A stretch of DNA of 64,000 bases, from assembly GCF_010560025.1 (NCBI RefSeq), contig NZ_SAIY01000004.1:186001-250000 (forward strand), given 5' to 3'. Source of the DNA: Verrucosispora sioxanthis (GTDB taxonomy: Bacteria; Actinomycetota; Actinomycetes; Mycobacteriales; Micromonosporaceae). Made by a program: the position numbers and the translations under genes. The notes beneath the pieces were generated by a model. That model was not told the origin of the DNA. It saw nothing but the letters and a program-made list of their open reading frames with translations, and did not search any database. Below are positions 25,551 through 33,981 of this stretch, one piece after another (positions within the stretch are counted from its first letter, which is position 1; every line of letters starts with the position of its first letter).

Positions 25551-26585
25551 GTGACGAAGATCGACGATGTCGCCCGGCTGGCCGGCGTCTCCACGGCCAC
25601 CGTCTCCCGCGCGTTGCGCGGGCTGCCGACGGTGTCGGCGGCGACCCGCAGCCGGGTGCTCGCCGCCGCCGAGCAGTTGCAGTACGCCGTGTCGCCGAGC
25701 GCCTCACGGCTGGCCGGTGGCCGGACCGGCACCGTCGCGGTGGTGGTTCCCCGGATCACCCGGTGGTTCTTCGGGGTGGTCGTCGAGGCGGCCGAGGACT
25801 TCTTCCACCGGGCCGGATACGACCTGCTGCTGTACAACCTGGGTGGGCGGGAGCAGAACCGGCAGCGCGTCCTGTACGCCACCCACCTGCACAAGCGGGT
25901 GGACGCGATCATGCTGGTCGCCACCCCGCTGCGGGCCACCGACGTGACCGCCCTGGCCGCGCTCGACCTGCCCGGCGTCACCATCAGCTCCGGTACCACC
26001 GTGCCGGGCTGGCCCTGCGTGCGGATCGACGACGTGGCGGCGGCGCGGACCGCCACCCGGCACCTGCTGGATCTGGGGCACCGCCGGATCGCGCACATCT
26101 CCGGTGACCCCGACGACGAACTCGCCTTCAGCGCTCATCTCGACCGGCGCCGGGGGCATCAGGAGGCGTTGCGCGCGGCCGGGTTGCAGCCGGACCCGAG
26201 CCTCGACGTGGAGTCGAGTTTCGACATCGCCGGCGGCACCCGGGCCACCGAGGAACTGCTCCGCCGGGGCGACCCACCGACGGCCATCTTCGCCGCCTGC
26301 GACGAGATGGCGATGGGCGCGCTTACCGCGCTGCGCGACGCCGGTCTGCGGGTGCCTCAGGACGTCAGCGTGATCGGCATCGACGACCACGCCCTCTCCG
26401 GGGTGCTGGGGTTGAGCACCATCGCCCAACCTGCGGTGGAGCAGGGTCGGTTGGCCGCTCAACTGCTGCTCGACCCCCTCTGCGGACGAGCCCTCGACGC
26501 CGACGTGAGCAAACCCGATTCGTCGGTGATCCTGGACACTCGGCTGGTCGTACGTGATTCGACCGCGCCCGCCCGGGCAAACTGA
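25551..26585 (+). CDS. LacI-family transcriptional repressor
   Basis: A 344-residue regulator. The N-terminal LacI helix-turn-helix is KIDDVARLAGVSTATVSRALRG, followed by a hinge helix region (SPSASRLAGG). The periplasmic-binding-like effector domain ends VIGIDDHALSGVLGLSTIAQPA. GTG 25551 is the start, the usual position just before the HTH. It sits between the transporter and the alpha-glucosidase and most likely represses both, with an alpha-glucoside or derived sugar as inducer. The candidate operator is at 21969-21982. Confidence 0.9.
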   Translation: MTKIDDVARLAGVSTATVSRALRGLPTVSAATRSRVLAAAEQLQYAVSPSASRLAGGRTGTVAVVVPRITRWFFGVVVEAAEDFFHRAGYDLLLYNLGGREQNRQRVLYATHLHKRVDAIMLVATPLRATDVTALAALDLPGVTISSGTTVPGWPCVRIDDVAAARTATRHLLDLGHRRIAHISGDPDDELAFSAHLDRRRGHQEALRAAGLQPDPSLDVESSFDIAGGTRATEELLRRGDPPTAIFAACDEMAMGALTALRDAGLRVPQDVSVIGIDDHALSGVLGLSTIAQPAVEQGRLAAQLLLDPLCGRALDADVSKPDSSVILDTRLVVRDSTAPARAN

Positions 26586-26647
26586 ACGACAGCCAGCACG
26601 CCGTCGGGGCCGACCGGGCCCGGACGGCTCGACCATGGGAGCACGCT

Positions 26648-28291
26648 CTGAACCACGACGCGACGCACCAGAACCCCGCGACCGGCTGGTGGACGGAGGC
26701 GGTGATCTACCAGATCTATCCCCGCTCGTTCGCCGACTCGGATGGCGACGGCATCGGCGACCTGCCCGGGATCACCGCCCGCCTCGGCCATCTGGCGGAG
26801 TTGGGCGTCGACGCCGTCTGGCTCTCCCCCTTCTATCCGTCCCCGCAGGCCGACGCCGGCTACGACGTGGCCGACTACCGGGACGTCGAGCCGCTGTTCG
26901 GCACGCTCGCCGACGCCGACGACCTGATCGCGAAGGCCCACGCCAACGGGTTGCGGGTCATCGTCGACCTGGTGCCCAATCACACCTCCGCGGCGCACGC
27001 CTGGTTCCAGGCCGCCCTGGCCGCCGGTCCGGGCAGCGCCGAGCGGGAGCGGTACATCTTCCGCGAGGGCCGCGGACCGGGCGGTGCCGAGCCGCCCAAC
27101 GACTGGCAGAGCGTCTTCGGCGGCCCGGCCTGGACCCGGGTGCCCGACGGCCAGTGGTACCTGCACCTGTTCGACACCGCGCAGCCCGATCTCAACTGGG
27201 ACAATCCCGAGGTCCCCGCCGAGTTCCTGGACGTGCTGCGGTTCTGGCTGGACCGTGGCGTCGACGGCTTCCGGGTGGACGTGGCGCACGGTCTGATCAA
27301 GCAGGCCGACCTGGCCGACTGGCAGGAGCCGCAGGAGATCCTATCCGGGCAGGAGGCGGACAAGCCCCGCCCGCCGATGTGGGACCAGGACGGCGTGCAC
27401 GAGGTCTACCGTGAGTGGCGGCGGCTGCTGGACGGTTACCCCGGCGAGCGGATCCTGGTGGCCGAGGCGTGGGTGGAGCCGGCGGAGCGGCTGGTCCGCT
27501 ACGTACGCCCCGACGAGATGCACCAGGCGTTCAACTTCGAGTACCTGCTCGCCGCGTGGACGGCTCCCGCCCAGTACGCGGTGATCACCCGATCGCTGGA
27601 GGCCACCGATTCGGTCGGCGCGCCCACCACCTGGGTGCTCTCCAACCATGACGTGGTACGCCACGCGTCCCGGCTCGGGCTGCCGATCGGTAAGCCCCGA
27701 CGCAACGGCATCGGTGTCGGCGACGAGCAGCCGGACGCCGCCACCGGGCTGCGGCGAGCCCGGGCGGCCACCCTGCTGATGCTGGCCCTGCCCGGCTCGG
27801 CCTACCTCTACCAGGGTGAGGAGCTCGGGTTGCCGGAGCACACCACCCTGCCCGACGCGGCGCGGCAGGACCCGACCTGGGAGCGCAGCGGGCACACCCA
27901 GCGGGGCCGCGACGGGTGCCGGGTGCCGATCCCGTGGGAGGCCGACGCGCCCTCGTACGGCTTCGGGCCGACCGACGCGAGCTGGCTGCCGCAGCCGCCG
28001 GTCTGGGCCGAGTACGCGCTGGACCGTCAGCGCGGGGTGCCCGGCTCGACGTACGAGCTGTACCGGGAGGCGTTGCGGCTGCGCCGCGCGTACGGACTCG
28101 GTCGGGGCACCCTGGAGTGGCTCGCTTCCGGCGACGAGGTGCTGTCCTTCCGCAACGGTGACCTGGTGGTGTTCACCAACTTCGGGGCCGCCGCCGCCCC
28201 GGTGCCCGAGGGCGAGGTGGTGCACAGCAGCGGCCCGCTGAACGAGGACGGTTCCGTGCCCACCGACGTGACCGTCTGGGTCGAGGTCTAG
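26648..28291 (+). CDS. GH13 alpha-glucosidase
   Basis: A glycoside hydrolase family 13 enzyme of about 547 residues. Conserved regions are DLVPNHTS (I), GFRVDVAHG (II, Asp nucleophile), ILVAEAWV (III, Glu acid/base) and LSNHDVVRH (IV). The early QIYPRSFADSDGDGIGDL is typical of oligo-1,6-/alpha-glucosidases. The only ATG/GTG/TTG in frame is GTG 26702, which would begin within the first beta strand. CTG 26648 with GGGAG 6 bases upstream gives the N-terminus TGWWTEAVIYQIYP expected for the family, and is used here. The intracellular enzyme would cleave the alpha-glucosides brought in by AglEFG. It ends convergent to an MFS gene. Confidence 0.9.
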   Translation: MNHDATHQNPATGWWTEAVIYQIYPRSFADSDGDGIGDLPGITARLGHLAELGVDAVWLSPFYPSPQADAGYDVADYRDVEPLFGTLADADDLIAKAHANGLRVIVDLVPNHTSAAHAWFQAALAAGPGSAERERYIFREGRGPGGAEPPNDWQSVFGGPAWTRVPDGQWYLHLFDTAQPDLNWDNPEVPAEFLDVLRFWLDRGVDGFRVDVAHGLIKQADLADWQEPQEILSGQEADKPRPPMWDQDGVHEVYREWRRLLDGYPGERILVAEAWVEPAERLVRYVRPDEMHQAFNFEYLLAAWTAPAQYAVITRSLEATDSVGAPTTWVLSNHDVVRHASRLGLPIGKPRRNGIGVGDEQPDAATGLRRARAATLLMLALPGSAYLYQGEELGLPEHTTLPDAARQDPTWERSGHTQRGRDGCRVPIPWEADAPSYGFGPTDASWLPQPPVWAEYALDRQRGVPGSTYELYREALRLRRAYGLGRGTLEWLASGDEVLSFRNGDLVVFTNFGAAAAPVPEGEVVHSSGPLNEDGSVPTDVTVWVEV

Positions 28292-28301
28292 GCGAGAGCG
28301 T

Positions 28302-28336
28302 GGTGCGGAACTGCCCTACGCGGGCGGTTCCGCACC
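28302..28336. terminator. terminator hairpin between convergent genes
   Basis: Arms 28302-28316 and 28322-28336 pair over 15 bp with one G-T pair and a 5-base loop, just after the GH13 stop and overlapping the last codons of the MFS gene. Confidence 0.65.
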
Positions 28337-29761
28337 AGGATCCTTTCGGCCGCGGGCGTGCAGCAGCTGTCGGACGTCGGCGATGTCCTTGGGTGAGGTG
28401 CGGGCGGCGAGCCAGTACATGACGCCGGTGGGGATGAAGAAGAGCTGGAAGGCGGCCAGCCCGACGGCGTAGTTCAGCGGCGGCGGGAAGGCCACCCGCA
28501 GCCCGTGGAACGCCACCCCGACCAGGCCGTTGCCGGCCGCCCGCCCCACCCCGTTGACCAGGTTGCCGAGGCTGTAGACGGTGCCCCGGTTCTCCGGCGG
28601 GTTGACGTCGGCGATCAGCGCGAACCAGTTCGGCGAGTTCGCCGACGTGAGCGCCAGGGCCAGCACCGCGGCGAGCAGGCTGAGCCCGACCGTCGGTTCG
28701 CTCACCACGCTGGCCAGCACCGCACCGACGATCGCGCCGGTGCCGGCCCCGTCGGGCACGTCGATGCGCATCGGTACGAAGAACAACACCAGGTAGAACG
28801 GAAGCGCCGCGAAGATGCCGACGGAGGCGACCATCGCCCGGCCCGAGGGCGTACGCCGTTGCAGCGCGTCGCCGATCAACCCGCCGACGATGGAGAAGAC
28901 CCCACCGAGTTGGAACAGCGTGGCGAAGACGCTGCCCACCACGATGGCGGTCGCCGCGGTGTAGCCCTGGTCCTCGGCCCGCTCGCGGAAGAGCACCGGC
29001 AGCCAGACCAGCGATCCGAAGGCGGCCTGCGCGGTGAGGCCCTGGAGGATGAGCCAACGGTTGGTCCGTCGGCCCAGGATGACGGGCAGGTCGGTCCGGC
29101 TGATCCGGTAGTCGTAGTCGTCGCCGGCGGCGAGCGCGGCGGCAAGTGCCGGCTCGCTCTGACCGCGCCGGATGTCGTAGGTGAACAGGTAGGCCGCCGT
29201 GGCGGCCAACCCGACCACGGTGAGCACCAGGAACGGCCGACGCCAGTCGGTCGCGCCGAGCAGCCCGCCGACGAGGGTGCCGGCCAGGGTGCCGACCCCC
29301 TGGGAGAGCCCCCAGAAACTCATCACCAGGCCTCGACGGCGCGGCGTGATGAGATCGGTGACCACCGAGTAACCGACCGACCCGACCGCACCGAGACCCA
29401 CCGCGGCGAGCAGTTGCGCGGCCAGGAAGGTGGGGTAGTTGCCGGCCAGTGCGCTGCCGCCCAACCCGGCCGCCCAGAGCAGCGTGCCGATCATGAGCAA
29501 CGGTTTGCGGTTGGTCCGGTCTCCGAAGTACGCCCAACCCACCGCCGCCACCGCGCTGATCAGGAAGCTGATCGCGGTGACCAGGCCGAGCAGCCGTTGC
29601 GGCACCTCGAAGGAGTCGGCGATCGCGCCGTACAGCGGCGGCACCAGACCGATCGCCACGTTGTCCAGCGAGGCGAGCAGCACGAAGACCACGACGCTGT
29701 AGAGCCGGCGCGGCGCACTGCTGCCCCACCCCCGCACGGGTCCGCGTCTGGTCGAGGTCAT
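28316..29761 (-). CDS. MFS transporter
   Basis: A 481-residue membrane protein with about 12 hydrophobic segments, motif A-like GDRTNRKP after helix 2 and a long central loop (DDYDYRISRTDLPVILG). The pattern resembles Spinster-type or sugar-associated MFS proteins, but the substrate cannot be named. ATG 29761 is chosen; a TTG at 29773 is an alternative, and neither has a strong ribosome site. It is downstream of xylB on the same strand, 132 bases away, and convergent with GH13. A role in sugar uptake is possible from context only. Confidence 0.8.
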   Translation of the reverse strand: MTSTRRGPVRGWGSSAPRRLYSVVVFVLLASLDNVAIGLVPPLYGAIADSFEVPQRLLGLVTAISFLISAVAAVGWAYFGDRTNRKPLLMIGTLLWAAGLGGSALAGNYPTFLAAQLLAAVGLGAVGSVGYSVVTDLITPRRRGLVMSFWGLSQGVGTLAGTLVGGLLGATDWRRPFLVLTVVGLAATAAYLFTYDIRRGQSEPALAAALAAGDDYDYRISRTDLPVILGRRTNRWLILQGLTAQAAFGSLVWLPVLFRERAEDQGYTAATAIVVGSVFATLFQLGGVFSIVGGLIGDALQRRTPSGRAMVASVGIFAALPFYLVLFFVPMRIDVPDGAGTGAIVGAVLASVVSEPTVGLSLLAAVLALALTSANSPNWFALIADVNPPENRGTVYSLGNLVNGVGRAAGNGLVGVAFHGLRVAFPPPLNYAVGLAAFQLFFIPTGVMYWLAARTSPKDIADVRQLLHARGRKDPGAEPPA

Positions 29762-29893
29762 GCGGGCAGCCAACCAGGGCGGGATAACGAGCCGATCACC
29801 GGGTCACCTCGCGGCGCGGCCGAGATCGTGCTCGGTCCCGGATCGGGTGGCTCCTCGTCACGTGCGGGCCACCCGACCCGGGAGCGGGCGTGG

Positions 29894-31342
29894 TCAGCCC
29901 TGGGACAACCGGTCCAGATGGCGTTCCCGGGCCTGCGCGTAGCGCTCCCGGATGCCGGGCACCGGTTCAGCGGCGTACTCCTGCGTGCCGGACGGTGTCC
30001 AGGACGGCGGCTCCCCCGTGCCCAGGGCCAACCACGCGGCCTGCCGGGCGGCACCGTCGGCGACGTACTCGCCGGGCGGTGGGACCACCACCGGGCAGCC
30101 GAAGACCTGCGCCGCGATGCGACGCACCGCCGCCGAGCGGGCACCGCCGCCGACCAGGATCACCCGACGTACTGTCGCGCCGTGGGCGGCGAGCGCGTCG
30201 AGCCCGTCGGCGAGGGCGCAGAGCATCCCTCCACGGCGGCCCGGGCCAGGTGCGCCGGGGTCGAGGTGCGCAGGGTCAGCCGTGCACCGCACCGGTGGCG
30301 TCCGGCCGGTTCGGGGTCCGTTCTCCCTCCAGGTACGGAACCATGACCAGCCCGTCCGCGCCGGGCGGCGCGGACAGCGCCAGGTCGGCCAGCTCGTCCA
30401 GACTGACCCGCAGCATCGCGGCCGCGGCGTCCAGCACCCGGGCCGCGTTCAGCGTGCAGACCAGCGGCAGGAACCGGCCGGTCACGTCGGCGAAGCCGGC
30501 GACGATGCCGCTCGGATCGGCCGCCGGGGCGTCCGCGACGCTGAAGACCGTGCCGGAGGTACCGATCGACACCACCACGTCGCCCGGGCGGGCACCGACG
30601 CCGAAGCCGGCGGCGGCGTTGTCGCCCGCGCCCGGCCCGAGCAGCGCCGCGTTCGGGTCGGCGGCGAAACGGCACCGGACAACGCCGCCGGAGCCAACCG
30701 GCCGGCGGTCTCGGCGGGGCCGAGCACCGTGGGCACCCGCACCGCCCGGCCGAGCGCCCGTTCCAGCAGGTCCGGCCGGTACTCGCCGGTGGCCGGGGAC
30801 CAGTAGCCGGTGCCGCTGGCGTCGCTGCGGTCGGTACGCAGCGCGTCCAGCCCGGGAGCACCGGCCAGCCGCCAGGTCAACCAGTCGTGCGGCAGGCAGA
30901 CCGCCGCCACCCGGTCGGCGTTCGCGGGCTCGTTGCGGGCCAGCCAGCGCAGCTTGGTGACGGTGAAGCTGGCCACCGGCACGCTGCCCACCGCGTCGGC
31001 CCAGAACCGGCGGCCGGCCTCCCCCTCGCCCGCCTCCTGGATCAGCTCGGCCGCCGCACCGGCCGACCGGGTGTCGTTCCACAGCAGCGCCGGCCGGATC
31101 ACCGACGGCAGGTGGCGCAGCAGCCGGAAGGCCAGGACGGCCACGGAGACCGAGGCGACGTCGGCCAGCCCGCCGGCGGCGTCGATCGCCGTCCGGAGGG
31201 CCGACCACCAGGCCGACGGGTCGACCTCGGTGCCGTCCGGGTGCGGTGCCCGGCCCTGCCGGACCAGGGCACCGGTCTCCGCGTCCCGGACGACCACCTT
31301 GCAGGACTGGGTGGAGGAGTCCACCCCGGCGACGAGCGGCAT
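29894..31342 (-). pseudogene. xylB: xylulokinase with three apparent frameshifts
   Basis: An FGGY-family sugar kinase begins at ATG 31342 ([34 protein letters not shown]) 10 bases after the xylA stop. The reading frame then shifts near 30675, before LLGPGAGDN and [13 protein letters not shown]. It shifts again near 30283, after the [12 protein letters not shown] segment, and near 30225, before [20 protein letters not shown] and the C-terminus. Each shift is consistent with loss of one base. The usual GGQQHG substrate motif is also absent: a 12-residue unrelated stretch ([12 protein letters not shown]) occupies its place. As written no full kinase is made; sequencing error is the main alternative to true decay. 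Confidence 0.85.
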
Positions 31343-31352
31343 GCCGACCGCC

Positions 31353-32540
31353 TCAGCGCGCGCCGAGCAGGTGCTCGACGGCGAGCTGGTTCAGCCGGAC
31401 GAAACCGAAGCCCCTGGCGGCCACCGCGTCGACGTCGAACTCCTCGAACGCGCTGGTGTCGGCGAGCAGCTCGGTGTAGCCCTCGCCCTCGCCGAGGGTC
31501 GGCACGCCCAGCTCGGCGACCTTGCTGGCGGCCAGCGCCTCGGCCACCTCCGGGTCGGCCCGGAACGCCGCGGCCCGCTCCTTGAGCAGCAGGTAGGTGC
31601 TCATGTTGGCGGCGGCCGAGGCCCAGACACCGTCGACGTCCTCGGTGCGCGAGGGCTTGTAGTCGAAGTGGCGGGGGCCGTCGTAGCCGGGGCCGCCGGC
31701 CGTGCCGCCGTGCTCCAGCAGGTCGACCAGGGCGAAGGCGTTGAGCAGGTCGCCGTGACCGAAGACCAGGTCCTGGTCGTACTTGACGCCACGCTGACCG
31801 TTGAGGTCGATGTGGAACAGCTTGCCCTGCCAGAGCGCCTGGGCGATGCCGTGGACGAAGTTCAGCCCGGCCATCTGCTCGTGGCCGACCTCCGGGTTCA
31901 GGCCGACCCGCTCCGGGTGGGCGAGGGTGGAGATGAACGCCAGGGCGTGCCCGACGGTGGGCAGCAGGATGTCACCGCGCGGCTCGTTCGGCTTGGGCTC
32001 CAGCGCGAAGCGCAGGTCGTAGCCGCGGTCGATGACGTACTGGCAGAGCAGGTCCACCGCCTCGCGGTAGCGCTCCAGCGCGGCCTGGACGTCCTTGGCG
32101 ACGTCGTACTCGCCGCCCTCCCGGCCGCCCCACATGACGAAGGTCTTCGCGCCCAGCTCGGCGGCGAGATCGATGTTGCGCAGCACCTTGCGCAACGCGT
32201 ACCGCCGGACGTCGCGGTCGTTGCTGGTGAAGCCACCGTCCTTGAAGACCGGCTGCTGGAACAGGTCGGTGGTGACCATCGGTACCACCAGGCCGGTCTC
32301 GTCGAGCGCCTTGCGGAACCGGGCGATCTGGGCGTCCCGGGTGGCGGCGTCCGCGCCGAACGGCACCAGGTCGTCGTCGTGGAAGGTGACGCCGTACGCG
32401 CCCAGCTCGGCGAGCCGGTGCACCGACTCCACCGGATCCAACGCGGCTCGGGTGGCGTGGCCGAACGGGTCGCGGCCCTGCCAGCCGACCGTCCAGAGCC
32501 CGAAGGAGAACTTGTCGGCAGGGGTGGGACGGGGTGCCAT
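31353..32540 (-). CDS. xylA: xylose isomerase
   Basis: A 395-residue xylose isomerase of the actinobacterial (class I) type. It starts at ATG 32540 with GGAGG 6 bases upstream. Typical motifs are [14 protein letters not shown] [17 protein letters not shown], the catalytic His in [51 protein letters not shown] and [10 protein letters not shown]. It converts D-xylose to D-xylulose in the cytoplasm using divalent metal ions. Intact, unlike the following xylB. Divergent from a ROK-type regulator; the intervening AT-rich element is the likely operator. Confidence 0.95.
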   Translation of the reverse strand: MAPRPTPADKFSFGLWTVGWQGRDPFGHATRAALDPVESVHRLAELGAYGVTFHDDDLVPFGADAATRDAQIARFRKALDETGLVVPMVTTDLFQQPVFKDGGFTSNDRDVRRYALRKVLRNIDLAAELGAKTFVMWGGREGGEYDVAKDVQAALERYREAVDLLCQYVIDRGYDLRFALEPKPNEPRGDILLPTVGHALAFISTLAHPERVGLNPEVGHEQMAGLNFVHGIAQALWQGKLFHIDLNGQRGVKYDQDLVFGHGDLLNAFALVDLLEHGGTAGGPGYDGPRHFDYKPSRTEDVDGVWASAAANMSTYLLLKERAAAFRADPEVAEALAASKVAELGVPTLGEGEGYTELLADTSAFEEFDVDAVAARGFGFVRLNQLAVEHLLGAR

Positions 32541-32567
32541 GGCAGACCTCCGGTGGTGTCATCCGCT

Positions 32568-32591
32568 ATTTGTTCAGTGGTTGAATTAAAT
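32568..32591. promoter_or_regulatory. AT-rich imperfect palindrome, candidate XylR operator
   Basis: ATTTGTTCA and TTGAATTAAAT flank a GTGG centre in the gap between divergent xylA and the ROK regulator gene. It is the most AT-rich stretch nearby and includes TTGAAT, a possible -35 for the regulator. A ROK repressor binding here could control both genes. Confidence 0.5.
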
Positions 32592-32616
32592 GACTGCGGT
32601 GTGGCAGTGTCAAGGG

Positions 32617-33849
32617 GTGACCTCACCCGCAGCCCCGGCCGGCGCGGTGCGGCAGGGCAGCCTGCGTGAGCTGAATCTCGCCCTCGTGCTCGGCCGCATC
32701 GCCGCCGCCCGTCGCCCCCCGTCGCGGGCGGCGCTGGCCGCCGACACCGGCCTCACCCGGGCCACCGTGTCGGCCGTGGTGGAGGACCTCGTCGCCGGCC
32801 GGCTCGTCACCGAGGCGGATCCGACGCCACGGGCCGGTGCCGGTCGTCCGGCGCGCGGTCTGATGCTGGCCGGCGACGGTCCGGCCGGTCTCGGCCTGGA
32901 GATCAACGTCGACTACCTCGCCGCGTGCGTCGTCGACCTCTCCGGTCAGGTCTGGCACCACACCGTGCACCGGGCCGACCTGCGACCCGTGTCACCGGCC
33001 GAGGCTCTCGGCCAGCTCGCCGAGCTGGCCCGCCGGGCCCGCGTCGACGCCGAGGCCCACGGTTTGACCCTGGCCGGTGCCGCCCTGGGGGTGCCCGGCC
33101 TGGTCGACGACGCCGGGCGGGTCCGCCTCGCGCCGAACCTGGGCTGGCGGGACGTGCCGGTGCCGGAACTGCTGGCCGACCATCCCCCACTGACCGAGCG
33201 GGTCGACGGGGTGCCGCCCCTGGTGGTGGACAACGAGGCCAACCTCGCCGCGTTGGGCGAGCTGCATGCCGGTGCCGCGCCGGGCAGCTTCCTGCACATC
33301 TCCGGCGAGGTCGGCATCGGTGCGGGCATCGTCCTCGACGGCGCGCTGTTCCGGGGGACCCGTGGTTGGAGCGGCGAGATCGGGCACATCCCGGTCCGCC
33401 CGGACGGGCCACCCTGCCGCTGCGGCGGCCGGGGCTGTCTGGAGCTCTACGCCGGGCAGGAGGCGATCCTGTCCGCCGCCGGCCTGGCCGGCGCGGACCT
33501 GCCCGCCGACCGGGCCTCGACCCGGCTGACCCAGCTCGCCGTCGCCGAGCATCCCGCCGTGCTGCGCGCCCTGGCCGAGGCCGGTACGGCGATCGGGGTC
33601 ACCGTGGCGAGCGTGGTCAACCTGCTGGACCTCGACACGGTGGTGCTCGGCGGTGGCTATGCCCCGCTCACCGGCTGGCTCCGGCCGCCCGTACTCGCCG
33701 AGATCGAACGCCGGGTGCTCACCGCGGCGTGGTCGCCGGTCACCGTCCGACCGGCCACCCTGGGCGCCACCGCCGCGGCGGTGGGAGCGGCCGGCTCGGT
33801 GGTACGTCGAATCATCGCTCGCCCCGGCGGCTGGCTGGCCCGGCTCTGA
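32617..33849 (+). CDS. xylR: ROK-family xylose repressor (XylR-like)
   Basis: A 410-residue ROK protein with an N-terminal winged helix (about 20-75, AALAADTGLTRATVSAVVEDL). The ROK sugar-binding domain has VVDNEANLAALGE, GIGAGIVLDG, GWSGEIGH and the zinc motif CRCGGRGCLE. Divergence from xylA indicates a xylose-responsive repressor. GTG 32617 is preferred over ATG 32590: the latter would overlap the operator, while TTGAAT (32581-32586) and CAGTGT (32605-32610) form a possible promoter ending 6 bases before GTG 32617. The frame does allow the longer form. Confidence 0.85.
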   Translation: MTSPAAPAGAVRQGSLRELNLALVLGRIAAARRPPSRAALAADTGLTRATVSAVVEDLVAGRLVTEADPTPRAGAGRPARGLMLAGDGPAGLGLEINVDYLAACVVDLSGQVWHHTVHRADLRPVSPAEALGQLAELARRARVDAEAHGLTLAGAALGVPGLVDDAGRVRLAPNLGWRDVPVPELLADHPPLTERVDGVPPLVVDNEANLAALGELHAGAAPGSFLHISGEVGIGAGIVLDGALFRGTRGWSGEIGHIPVRPDGPPCRCGGRGCLELYAGQEAILSAAGLAGADLPADRASTRLTQLAVAEHPAVLRALAEAGTAIGVTVASVVNLLDLDTVVLGGGYAPLTGWLRPPVLAEIERRVLTAAWSPVTVRPATLGATAAAVGAAGSVVRRIIARPGGWLARL

Positions 33850-33883
33850 CGCGCTCGACCGGGGCACCTCGGCAACGGCTCGG

Positions 33884-33889
33884 TACGCT
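33884..33889 (+). promoter_or_regulatory. putative -10 element upstream of the PP2C gene
   Basis: TACGCT fits TANNNT. It predicts transcription from about 33896 and a leader that includes the short ORF at 33937-33981. Confidence 0.35.
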
Positions 33890-33936
33890 TGTTCGCAGGC
33901 AACCAACCGTGACCCCCCGAGGAGTGCACCACCGGT

Positions 33937-33981
33937 ATGCGTACTGGTCGACAGTGCCTGGAGCCGGGCGTCCGCCGATGA
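33937..33981 (+). CDS. 14-residue leader peptide coupled to the PP2C gene
   Basis: ATG 33937 opens a 14-codon frame encoding MRTGRQCLEPGVRR. Its TGA (33979-33981) overlaps the ATG of the phosphatase gene as ATGA. GAGGAG lies at 33919-33924, 12 bases before the start. The main gene has no good ribosome site of its own, so this peptide may act through translational coupling. Very short; could be chance. Confidence 0.3.
   Translation: MRTGRQCLEPGVRR

Noticed and set aside
28505..30346. 613-codon plus-strand frame opposite the MFS and xylB genes
   Set aside because: It is a shadow of the MFS coding sequence, with His/Gln/Glu-rich artificial composition typical of antisense frames in GC-rich DNA.
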